Shown: positions 1 through 4,973, counted from the stretch's first letter. The stretch: DNA of 5,057 nucleotides from an uncultured Ancrocorticia sp. (GCA_905373325.1 CAJPTB010000170.1:1-5057); one strand, 5' to 3'. A program made the numbers and translations. The notes: generated by a model from the letters alone, not told the origin.

Positions 1-52
1 GATTGGGGCGCGCAGCCCATGGGACGCCATGCAATTCCCGAGAGACTGCTGT

Positions 53-58
53 TAGCGT
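53..58 (+). promoter_or_regulatory. -10 hexamer TAGCGT, leaderless start of first LOR gene
   Basis: TAGCGT fits the actinobacterial -10 consensus TANNNT and lies exactly 7 nt before the ATG at 66, so transcription would begin at or next to the start codon. There is no convincing Shine-Dalgarno sequence between it and the ATG, nor a clear -35. The same spacing recurs at the other genes in the window, which is the main support. Inferred from sequence only. Confidence 0.5.
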
Positions 59-65
59 GCCCTGT

Positions 66-689
66 ATGAACGCGCCGGCACATCTCTTAGAGCACAATCT
101 GCTTGTCATCCAACAGGTCAGTTCGGTTGTGAGCGACAAGTACGCGATCATGGACGGAAACGGCAATGCGGTCGGGCGCATCGTGGATATTCCGGACTGT
201 TTCTCAGCTGCCTTTGGCACCAGCAGATTCGACGTCCTCGATGCCAACGGCTCCGTGGTTCTGCGTATGGGAGATCAGTTCGACTTCGATTTCGACTTCA
301 GCCATGTGCGCATGCGCGACATGCCCACGTACGTCTTGGCTCTTTCCAACGGCGCGTTTCTGGCGAGCATCGTGGACAGAACCGGGTTTGCAGGCAGGAA
401 GCTCGCCATCCGCCCTGCCGCCGGGCCTCCGCTGAATGTGCGGGGCAAAACCTTTGATCGCGACTTCGAGGCGACGTTCGGCGACGGCGGCGCCGTCGTC
501 GGGAGAGTGAAGCGCGAATGGGCCGGAGTCTTGAAAGAAGCCATGGGCCGGGACCGTTATACGCTGAGGATTCATCCGCAAGCTCCCTGGGAGCACCGGC
601 TGGCGCTGCTCGGCGGGACGCTCGCCATAGACGCCCTGCGGATGCGGGAGTGGCTCTCTTCCTGCAGGCTCCGGGATTCGGACCTCTGA
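66..689 (+). CDS. Scramblase/LURP-one-related (LOR) family protein, paralogue 1
   Basis: Predicted 207-aa protein of the scramblase/LOR group (Tubby C-terminal-like fold: a beta-barrel around a hydrophobic C-terminal helix). Visible pattern: LLVIQQ (12-17), then strand-turn-strand repeats ending in D-G motifs: YAIMDGNGNAVGRI (26-39), FDVLDANGSVVLRM (55-68), FEATFGDGGAVVGRVKREWAG (134-154, with K149 and W152 as in typical bacterial members), RYTLRI (164-169) and the apolar C-terminal helix LALLGGTLAIDAL (179-191). A run of alternating F and D (QFDFDFDFS, 71-79) is a local oddity. The frame is open further upstream to a TTG at 3, but ATG 66 is preferred: the two paralogues align best with a Met exactly 17 residues before the end of the QQ motif, and a -10 hexamer sits 7 nt upstream. 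No signal peptide. Bacterial members lack an established activity; lipid or membrane association is inferred from eukaryotic scramblases. Family fairly sure, function unknown. Confidence 0.8.
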   Translation: MNAPAHLLEHNLLVIQQVSSVVSDKYAIMDGNGNAVGRIVDIPDCFSAAFGTSRFDVLDANGSVVLRMGDQFDFDFDFSHVRMRDMPTYVLALSNGAFLASIVDRTGFAGRKLAIRPAAGPPLNVRGKTFDRDFEATFGDGGAVVGRVKREWAGVLKEAMGRDRYTLRIHPQAPWEHRLALLGGTLAIDALRMREWLSSCRLRDSDL

Positions 690-750
690 CGCGGACGCCC
701 TCTGGGGCCGGAGGCCGCATATTTCTCAATCCGTCCAAAGGCGGTGCAGC

Positions 751-785
751 CCGTCGGCGCGTCGACGGCTCGAAAGCGCCGACGG
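751..785 (+). terminator. GC-rich hairpin downstream of first LOR gene (terminator-like)
   Basis: Perfect 10-bp inverted repeat CCGTCGGCGC (751-760) / GCGCCGACGG (776-785) around a 15-nt loop, 61 nt past the stop codon at 689. There is no T-tract on either side, so it is not a canonical Rho-independent terminator, but tail-less hairpins are often found after actinobacterial genes. It could also act on the convergent gene from the other side, or be a DNA site. Confidence 0.4.
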
Positions 786-855
786 CCAGCGCCTTGGGCG
801 TCACGCCGCGCGCTGATGTCCCTCCCTCGGCCCGCCTGCACTTTGGGGGGTCTCG

Positions 856-906
856 GAGCCGACTTCTTTCATGAGCCGACTTTTCTCATGAGGCGACGCG
901 TTTTCG
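856..906. repeat. Degenerate 17-bp tandem repeat, about three units
   Basis: Three consecutive 17-bp units begin at 856, 873 and 890. Units 1 and 2 share GAGCCGACTT and end in TCAT, differing at only two positions (consensus GAGCCGACTTYTYTCAT). Unit 3 keeps GAGGCGAC and then diverges. It lies in the otherwise gene-free convergent gap 690-985. No encoded function is apparent. Confidence 0.7.
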
Positions 907-965
907 TTTGCCGGAGCCGTCTTCGACGAGCGCGGCGGGAACCGATCCGCTCGAAGGCTTGCGTT

Positions 966-979
966 CGCCGTGTGCGGCG
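966..979 (-). terminator. Short hairpin just after second LOR gene
   Basis: CGCCG (966-970) / CGGCG (975-979) forms a perfect 5-bp all-GC stem with a 4-nt loop, beginning 6 nt beyond the minus-strand stop codon of the second LOR gene (986-988). Its position suits a terminator, but there is no U-tract and the stem is short, so the call is tentative. Confidence 0.35.
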
Positions 980-985
980 TTCCAG

Positions 986-1570
986 TCATGCCCAAGAGTT
1001 GGCGGACGCAGCGGCCTTCTGATCCATGAGGTCCAGTGCGACCATCCCCCCGAGCACCGCCAGCCGCTGAATCTCAGAGGCGCCTGTCTCGAAAGTGAGC
1101 GCGTAGCGGCCGCGGCCGGCCGGGCCGATGGCGTGGCCCGGCTTTTCGTGCGCGGAGCTTGCGACCAGGGCGTCGCCGTCGGCGGACTTGACCTTGAACT
1201 GGCGGTCGAGGAAACTGCCGTGCAGCGTCATCGGAGCCTCGTCGACCGGTTCGATCGACATCTCGCGGACGAAGCACGCGTATCTTTCCTTGACGCCGGC
1301 CAGAAGCTCGCCGTCGGGGCGGTTCACGGAGTAGGCGTTCCTGCCGAAGTTTTGCATCGCGCTGACGTGGATGACGACGGAGCCGTCCGCGTCGACGACG
1401 TCGAACTTGCAGGGGGACTTTGAGGAGCGATGTTGCGTGGACTCGGTTGATATGATATTTCCAACAATGTTTCCATCGGCGTCTTCAATGGTGAATTCAT
1501 CTGATATGGAGGGCCTGATCTGCTGCATGACAAGAAGATCGCGTTCGGCAATGCTCTGCTGTGCTTCCAT
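986..1570 (-). CDS. Scramblase/LURP-one-related (LOR) family protein, paralogue 2
   Basis: Predicted 194-aa protein clearly related to its neighbour at 66-689. Matching blocks in order: DLLVMQQ (11-17), FTIEDADGNIVGNI (26-39), KFDVVDADGSVV (55-66), RPDGELLAGV (84-93), LDRQFKVKSADGDALV (121-136), GRYALTF (154-160) and the apolar C-terminal helix LAVLGGMVALDLM (170-182). The K-x-W segment of paralogue 1 is replaced by AHEKPG (140-145), so the Trp is missing. The best-kept parts are the N-terminal strands and the C-terminal helix, as expected for a conserved barrel core with diverging loops. No signal peptide or transmembrane segment other than that helix. The start is supported by the paralogue alignment and by a -10 hexamer 7 nt upstream; there is no good ribosome binding site. 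It converges on paralogue 1 and diverges from paralogue 3. Function unknown; lipid or membrane binding is only inferred. Confidence 0.8.
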   Translation of the reverse strand: MEAQQSIAERDLLVMQQIRPSISDEFTIEDADGNIVGNIISTESTQHRSSKSPCKFDVVDADGSVVIHVSAMQNFGRNAYSVNRPDGELLAGVKERYACFVREMSIEPVDEAPMTLHGSFLDRQFKVKSADGDALVASSAHEKPGHAIGPAGRGRYALTFETGASEIQRLAVLGGMVALDLMDQKAAASANSWA

Positions 1571-1577
1571 AGTTCAC

Positions 1578-1583
1578 ACACTA
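1578..1583 (-). promoter_or_regulatory. -10 hexamer TAGTGT, leaderless start of second LOR gene
   Basis: Read on the minus strand, TAGTGT is followed by 7 nt and then the ATG at 1570. This is the same arrangement as paralogue 1 (TAGCGT, 7 nt, ATG), and the 16-nt blocks from hexamer to ATG agree at 10 positions. No clear -35; no Shine-Dalgarno. The inverted repeat at 1585-1611 would lie over the spacer and -35 region. Confidence 0.5.
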
Positions 1584-1584
1584 G

Positions 1585-1611
1585 CGCCCTGTTTCGCCCT
1601 TGGACAGGGCG
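1585..1611. promoter_or_regulatory. 8-bp inverted repeat over second LOR promoter, operator candidate
   Basis: CGCCCTGT (1585-1592) and ACAGGGCG (1604-1611) form perfect 8-bp arms with an 11-bp spacer. Arm centres are 19 bp apart, about two helical turns, as for a dimeric DNA-binding protein. The repeat begins immediately upstream of the inferred -10 of the minus-strand gene, so a bound protein would block that promoter. A role as an RNA hairpin is less likely if the transcript is leaderless. Confidence 0.4.
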
Positions 1612-1713
1612 TTCGTCCGATGTTCGCGCGCGATTCGCGTGTCTTCGCGCATATCAGGCTGCGATGGCGGTTCATCTCACAGAGGCTCCGGCCCCTCGGC
1701 CGCTGTCGGGGCT

Positions 1714-1760
1714 CCCGAAATGCGTGTAACTTCGCTGGCGGAAGGCGTCGCATTTACGGG
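1714..1760. other. Bulged 11-bp-stem hairpin between divergent LOR genes
   Basis: Left arm CCCGAAATGCG (1714-1724) pairs fully with CGCATTTACGGG (1749-1760) if A1756 is bulged. The 24-nt loop contains a nested small stem, CTTC (1730-1733) with GAAG (1741-1744). The arms are not simple GC words, which makes chance pairing less likely. It lies upstream of both inferred divergent promoters, so it would not be in either transcript. It may be a DNA site, a terminator for stray transcription, or part of an unannotated small RNA. Function unassigned. Confidence 0.4.
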
Positions 1761-1762
1761 GC

Positions 1763-1786
1763 ATTCCTTGTGAATTAAGTAGGAAT
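1763..1786. promoter_or_regulatory. 6-bp inverted repeat upstream of third LOR gene
   Basis: ATTCCT (1763-1768) and AGGAAT (1781-1786) are perfect 6-bp arms separated by 12 bp of AT-rich sequence, about 35 bp upstream of the inferred -10 hexamer. It could be a second protein-binding site beside the palindrome at 1800-1817. Short arms in AT-rich DNA can occur by chance. Confidence 0.25.
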
Positions 1787-1799
1787 TGTAATAAGTGAT

Positions 1800-1817
1800 G
1801 ATTTTAGATCTAAAATC
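1800..1817. promoter_or_regulatory. Perfect 18-bp palindrome, operator candidate for third LOR gene
   Basis: GATTTTAGATCTAAAATC is identical to its reverse complement over all 18 bases. It is a strikingly AT-rich patch in GC-rich DNA, ending 3 bp before the TACCGT hexamer at 1821-1826 and so filling the -35/-10 spacer. That is a classic place for a repressor site. An alternative -10, TAAAAT (1811-1816), overlaps its right half; with TTGTAA (1786-1791) as -35 the spacer would be 19 bp. Either way the palindrome covers promoter elements. No regulator gene is present in the window. Confidence 0.55.
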
Positions 1818-1820
1818 TCG

Positions 1821-1826
1821 TACCGT
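1821..1826 (+). promoter_or_regulatory. -10 hexamer TACCGT, possible leaderless start of third LOR gene
   Basis: TACCGT lies 6 nt before the ATG at 1833, the same geometry as at the other four genes. It is a less AT-rich hexamer than TAAAAT at 1811-1816, which would give a short leader of about 10 nt before ATG 1833 or 30 nt before ATG 1854. The two possibilities cannot be separated from sequence alone. Confidence 0.35.
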
Positions 1827-1832
1827 CGAAGA

Positions 1833-2432
1833 ATGTTAGGCCATTACATAAACATGAATAACGAATCCGTCGCTCCGGAAGGCGACAGACTCATCATGCG
1901 GCGGCGCAGTTTTTCATCTTCCAGCGATTTCTCCATCGAAGGCAAAGACGGGGCCGTCGTTGGTCGAATCGCCGGTAAAGACAGCCGAAAGCCCCGGCCT
2001 TTCGGGAGATTTCGCGAGTTCGAGATTGTTGACGCTTCTGCCGACGTCCTTGCTTATGTCAGCAAGGTGCGAGTTCCCGGGGCCCGAGGAGGCTATGACC
2101 TTACGCGGCAGGACGGTTCCCCTCTTGGGGCGATCGTATGCGCGAATTCCCCGGCAACCGTCATTTTCATTGAACCGGCTGACGGTTTGCCGATGGAGTT
2201 CCACGCCGAAAACTTTCGCCATCGATTCGACATAAAATCCATGGAATCCAAGGCGTCTGTCGTTCAGGGAAGTTATCGGCTGACCGGCAGCGTAGAGTAT
2301 AGGCTGGATTTCCCTCCGGGCGTCTCCCGTGATTGGCAGGTGTTGGCAATCGCGGCGGCGCTGGCGTTCGATGTCTCCCGACGCTTCGGCATGACTGGAA
2401 CGCAGTTTTTCCGTAAGGTCACGGGAGGCTGA
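1833..2432 (+). CDS. Scramblase/LURP-one-related (LOR) family protein, paralogue 3 (most diverged)
   Basis: Predicted 199-aa protein, the most diverged of the three LOR-like paralogues. Aligned blocks: DRLIMRR (18-24) for LLVIQQ; FSIEGKDGAVVGRI (33-46); FEIVDASADVLAYV (63-76); GYDLTRQDGSPLGAIV (87-102); FRHRFDIKSMESKASVV (128-144); YRLDF (156-160); and the apolar C-terminal helix QVLAIAAALAFDV (169-181). The K-x-W motif is absent (SYRLTG at that place), and a short basic tail follows the helix. ATG 1833 is chosen because a -10 hexamer lies 6 nt upstream; ATG 1854 (192 aa) is the other candidate, because it puts the first Met exactly 17 residues before the end of the QQ/RR motif as in both paralogues. 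An 18-bp palindrome lies directly upstream. The gene converges on the amidase, with 27 bp between stop codons. Function unknown; membership rests on the paralogue alignment. Confidence 0.72.
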   Translation: MLGHYINMNNESVAPEGDRLIMRRRSFSSSSDFSIEGKDGAVVGRIAGKDSRKPRPFGRFREFEIVDASADVLAYVSKVRVPGARGGYDLTRQDGSPLGAIVCANSPATVIFIEPADGLPMEFHAENFRHRFDIKSMESKASVVQGSYRLTGSVEYRLDFPPGVSRDWQVLAIAAALAFDVSRRFGMTGTQFFRKVTGG

Positions 2433-2443
2433 GAAGCGAGAAG

Positions 2444-2478
2444 CCCCCGGAAGGCGGGGTCAGAAGCCCGGCGGCTTC
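2444..2478. terminator. Paired small hairpins between convergent genes, possible bidirectional terminator
   Basis: CCCC (2444-2447) pairs with GGGG (2456-2459) in the 27-bp gap. GAAGCC (2463-2468) pairs with GGCTTC (2473-2478) around a 4-nt loop, within the last amidase codons. The convergent stop codons leave little other room for termination signals. There is no T-tract, so this is tentative. Confidence 0.3.
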
Positions 2479-3887
2479 GGCCAAGGCTCGTCCTTCTCGA
2501 GCTGGGCGGCGAGGGCGAGAAGCAGGCCTTCTCGGCCAGGCCGAGTCACGAGCTGCATGCCGATCGGCAAGCCTTCCGCGCTCACTCCGCCGGGAATCGA
2601 CAGCGCGGGATGGCCCGTCACGTTGAAGATCGCCGTGTTGACGACCATTGGCGTGCTCCGGAAGACCGACGCGAACGTGCTTCGGCTCTCCAGCCAGCCC
2701 GAAGGCTGTGGGAGCACAGGAATCGTCGGCATCGCCAAGACGTCGGCGGTGGGGAGGAAGCGTTCGTTGAAGGCCCGGGCGATCTTCTCGCCGCGGCGCT
2801 CGGCGAATCTCGCCAGGCGCGCCGGAATCAGGCGGCCGACGGCGGCGATGCGGCGGGTGTGCCTCTCCAGCTTCTCGGGCGCCTCGACCGAGTCGGCCTC
2901 GGTTGCCATGCCGGAGAGGAACTGCAAAATGAAGGCGTCGGTGGGCACGGGCCACGCGGCGTGCGTCTCGCGAACGTCGTGGCCCAGGCGCGCGAGCCTC
3001 TGCACCAATGAGGCCAGCGCGCGATCGACCTCGGGGTCGTTCTTTAGCCCCGGCATCGGGGAGCGCCCTGTCCAGGCGATCCGCAGCGGCCCGGTTCCGC
3101 GTGCGACGACGTCGCGATAGGGCTCGCTCAGGGGCTCGGCGTGCCAACGGTCCGAAGGCAGGCTGCCGGCGATCGCGTCGTAGAGCAGGGCCGAATCCGC
3201 CGCCGTGCGGCTCATCCCGCCGAAGGTCACGAGTGCGTGCCAATGCTGCGAGAGCGGGGCCATCGTCACCCGGCCGCGCTCCGGCTTGAGGCCCAGAATT
3301 CCGCAGCATGAGGCGGGCAGGCGAATGGAGCCGCCGCCGTCGGCGCCTAAGGCGATCGGGGTCATTCCCGTCGCGACGGCCACGGCCGAACCTCCCGAGG
3401 AGCCGCCGGGGGAGAAGCCGCGCAGCCAGGGATTGAAGGTGGCGCCGTAGCGGTCCGAGATCGTTTCGGGGCAGCGGCCGAACTCCGGCATCGTCGTTTT
3501 GCCGACGACGATCGCGCCGGCGGCGCGCACGCGGCGGATCACTTCGCTGTCGGCCGCGGCCGGCGACGGATTCCCGCTGCCGCCGAGGGTGGTCGGCAAA
3601 CCGGCGACGTCGTACTCTTCCTTCACAGCGATGGGCACGCCTGCCAGGAGTTTTCCCGCGCCGTCGGCCTTACGGCCCTTGGCTTCGCCGGCCAGTTCGG
3701 CGTCAAGCCGGTCGGCCTCGGCGAGAGCCTCCTCGGTTCGCACAACGGCGAAGGCGTTGAGCTCTGGATCGAGACGGCGGATGCGTTCCAAAGATGCGGC
3801 TGCTAGCTCGCGTGCGGTCCAACGCCCCGACCGCACGCCCTCGGCCATCTCGCTCGCCGACAGTTGCGCGAAAACGTCCTCGTTCAT
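2460..3887 (-). CDS. Amidase-signature family hydrolase (amidase)
   Basis: Complete 475-aa amidase-signature enzyme, predicted to hydrolyse a carboxamide to the acid plus ammonia in the cytoplasm; the substrate cannot be read from sequence. All three catalytic residues are present, numbered from ATG 3887: Lys89 in GVPIAVKEEYDVAG, the cis-Ser 163 in SPGGSSGGSA, and the nucleophile Ser187 in GGGSIRLPA. The 74- and 24-residue spacings suit the Lys-Ser-Ser triad. It continues with CCGILGLKPERGRV, and the C-terminal MPTIPVLP and GHPALSIPGG blocks are usual in this family. ATG 3887 is preferred over an upstream in-frame TTG at 3935: TAGAAT stands 7 nt before it, and the N-terminus then begins just ahead of the usual LSASEMAEGVRSG helix. 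No signal peptide. It is not convincingly GatA, since gatB and gatC are absent here. It resembles the stand-alone amidases common in mycobacteria and relatives. No functional link to the LOR genes is evident. Confidence 0.93.
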   Translation of the reverse strand: MNEDVFAQLSASEMAEGVRSGRWTARELAAASLERIRRLDPELNAFAVVRTEEALAEADRLDAELAGEAKGRKADGAGKLLAGVPIAVKEEYDVAGLPTTLGGSGNPSPAAADSEVIRRVRAAGAIVVGKTTMPEFGRCPETISDRYGATFNPWLRGFSPGGSSGGSAVAVATGMTPIALGADGGGSIRLPASCCGILGLKPERGRVTMAPLSQHWHALVTFGGMSRTAADSALLYDAIAGSLPSDRWHAEPLSEPYRDVVARGTGPLRIAWTGRSPMPGLKNDPEVDRALASLVQRLARLGHDVRETHAAWPVPTDAFILQFLSGMATEADSVEAPEKLERHTRRIAAVGRLIPARLARFAERRGEKIARAFNERFLPTADVLAMPTIPVLPQPSGWLESRSTFASVFRSTPMVVNTAIFNVTGHPALSIPGGVSAEGLPIGMQLVTRPGREGLLLALAAQLEKDEPWPKPPGF

Positions 3888-3894
3888 AGCTTTG

Positions 3895-3900
3895 ATTCTA
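3895..3900 (-). promoter_or_regulatory. -10 hexamer TAGAAT, leaderless start of amidase
   Basis: On the minus strand TAGAAT, the best -10 match among the hexamers used here for leaderless starts, is followed by 7 nt and then ATG 3887. An AGGG lies further upstream (15 nt from the ATG), too far to be a good ribosome binding site. No -35 at 16-18 nt. The amidase therefore probably has its own promoter rather than depending on read-through from the exonuclease gene. Confidence 0.55.
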
Positions 3901-3910
3901 ATCCCTGCGC

Positions 3911-4008
3911 GCTTCCAAGCGGCGCCCGCCTTCAACGAAAGCCTGCCGCCAATCGGCGCTTGACCGCTAGCCTTCGACTGTCGCCTGCTTCAAGCGCCCG
4001 TCTTCAAC
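3911..4008. repeat. Diverged direct repeat pair upstream of amidase
   Basis: GCTTCCAAGCGGCGCCCGCC plus TTCAAC (3911-3936) recurs as GCTTCAAGCGCCCGTC plus TTCAAC (3987-4008), differing by small gaps and one substitution. The first copy lies just upstream of the amidase -10, the second about 75 bp further away. Possibly an old duplication of an upstream element; no function is evident. Confidence 0.4.
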
Positions 4009-4028
4009 CGGTGTTCGCTATTAGGCGA

Positions 4029-4062
4029 CATTGGTTTATATGTGGCATTGGCTTATATGCGG
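4029..4062. repeat. 17-bp tandem duplication CATTGGYTTATATGYGG
   Basis: Two adjacent 17-bp units (4029-4045 and 4046-4062) differ only by T/C at positions 7 and 15 of the unit. It is an AT-rich patch in an otherwise GC-rich intergenic space, 130-165 bp upstream of the amidase -10. On the minus strand each unit contains a TATAA core. A role in expression is possible but unproven. Confidence 0.7.
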
Positions 4063-4089
4063 CGCTCGCTCCTGGCCCGCGTTTCGGGC

Positions 4090-4137
4090 AAGGCTGCGGC
4101 TATGCGTCTTGCGGCTATGCGCCTATGCCGCAGCCTT
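4090..4137 (-). terminator. 11-bp-stem hairpin downstream of exonuclease III gene
   Basis: AAGGCTGCGGC (4090-4100) and GCCGCAGCCTT (4127-4137) are perfect 11-bp arms around a 26-nt loop in which GCG and CGC can pair again. The hairpin begins 38 nt past the exonuclease stop codon on the minus strand and is the strongest dyad in this gap. No T-tract follows on the minus strand; on the plus strand a TTTT occurs at 4149-4152, too distant to be canonical. The left arm and loop also carry a 15-bp tandem duplication, TGCGGCTATGCGYCT (4095-4109 and 4110-4124). Confidence 0.45.
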
Positions 4138-4175
4138 CTGTCCGTCCCTTTTACGCGGCGGGTGCAGCGGCTCTC

Positions 4176-4967
4176 TTACGCGAGTTCGACGACGACGGGC
4201 ACGTGGTCCGAGGCCCCCTTGCCCTTGCGCTCGTCGCGGTCGATATGCGCCGCGGCGACTCTCTCGGCCAAAGCCGGGCTTGCCCACGCGAAGTCGATCC
4301 GCATGCCTTCGTTCTTCGGAAAGCGCAGGCGCTGGTAGTCCCAGAAGGTGTAGGGGGCCTCGGTCGCGCCGCGCGTGATTTCCGCGAATCCGGCGTCGGC
4401 GAAGGCGTGGAAAGCTTCGCGCTCGGGGTCGCTCGCGTAGAGTTCGCCTCGGAAGAGTTCGGGGTCCCACACGTCGGCGTCGCTCGGGACGACGTTCCAG
4501 TCTCCCGCCAAGAGGAGCTGGGCCGAGGAGTCCTCGGCGAGCTGTGCGCTCGCGGCCCGCCTCAAAGCGGCGAGGAATTCCAGTTTGTAGGGGTAATGCG
4601 GGTCGTCGAGCGCCCGGCCGTTGGGCACGTAAAGGCTCCACACGCCGACGCCGCCGCACCGCGCGCCGATCGCCCGTGCCTCGACTTTCGGCTCGGCGCC
4701 TTCTTTGCCGAAGGCGGGCTGGCCCTCGAAGCCGACGGCCACCTCCTCGATTCCCACGCGCGAAAGAATCGCCACGCCGTTCCATTGGTCGAGCCCGTGG
4801 GCGGCGACTTCGTATCCGGCGGCTTCGAACTCGGCGGCGGGGAACTGGTCGGGGCGGCACTTCGTCTCCTGCAGCAGGAGGACGTCGAGGTCCCAACGGT
4901 CGAGGACGGCGAGCGCCCTTTCTTGCCGCGCCCGAATTGAGTTGATGTTCCACGTGGCGATGCGCAT
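4176..4967 (-). CDS. xthA: Exodeoxyribonuclease III (AP endonuclease, ExoIII family)
   Basis: Complete 263-aa member of the ExoIII/APE1 endonuclease-exonuclease-phosphatase family: cleaves DNA 5' to abasic sites and removes nucleotides 3' to 5' in base-excision repair, with Mg2+ in the cytoplasm. The full active site is visible: Asn7 in ATWNINSIR, Glu34 in LLQETKC, Tyr113 in SLYVPNGR, Asp156 and Asn158 in LAGDWNVVPS, Asp225 in RIDFAWAS, and Asp254-His255 in GASDHVPVVV. Asn7 and Glu34 have the same numbering as in E. coli ExoIII (268 aa), so the length and the start at 4967 fit. The QWNGVAILSRVG block (61-72) is typical of the family. TAGGCT lies 6 nt upstream of the ATG, suggesting a leaderless transcript. 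The amidase lies 288 bp downstream in the same direction, with an intervening hairpin and its own -10, so the two are probably separate units. No oddities. Confidence 0.96.
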   Translation of the reverse strand: MRIATWNINSIRARQERALAVLDRWDLDVLLLQETKCRPDQFPAAEFEAAGYEVAAHGLDQWNGVAILSRVGIEEVAVGFEGQPAFGKEGAEPKVEARAIGARCGGVGVWSLYVPNGRALDDPHYPYKLEFLAALRRAASAQLAEDSSAQLLLAGDWNVVPSDADVWDPELFRGELYASDPEREAFHAFADAGFAEITRGATEAPYTFWDYQRLRFPKNEGMRIDFAWASPALAERVAAAHIDRDERKGKGASDHVPVVVELA

Positions 4968-4973
4968 GTCCCA

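Noticed and set aside
3..65. Upstream extension of the first LOR gene to the TTG at 3
   Set aside because: The 21 extra residues have no counterpart in the two paralogues, and the -10 hexamer at 53-58 points to ATG 66.
856..906. CRISPR-like array
   Set aside because: The units are directly adjacent, 17 bp long, degenerate, and have no spacers; no cas gene is nearby.
690..985. Possible small gene in the convergent gap
   Set aside because: Open frames of 60-120 codons exist on both strands, but they overlap the neighbouring genes or the tandem repeat, are Arg/Ser-rich and have no conserved pattern.
2419..3309. Long minus-strand open frame (296 codons) inside the amidase region
   Set aside because: It is Arg/Ala/Pro-rich low-complexity sequence in another frame of the amidase gene, which has complete catalytic motifs. 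A shadow of GC-rich coding DNA.
2460..3887. GatA subunit of a tRNA amidotransferase
   Set aside because: The amidase signature is shared, but there are no gatB or gatC neighbours, and the C-terminal half looks like stand-alone amidases.
3864..4940. Long plus-strand open frame (358 codons) opposite exonuclease III
   Set aside because: It lies antisense to a gene with all expected active-site residues, shows no domain pattern of its own, and is the usual antisense opening in GC-rich codons.
66..4967. A single functional system combining LOR proteins, amidase and exonuclease III
   Set aside because: The genes are on different strands with separate promoters and gaps; amidase and exonuclease III are common solitary genes, so proximity alone does not support a joint role.
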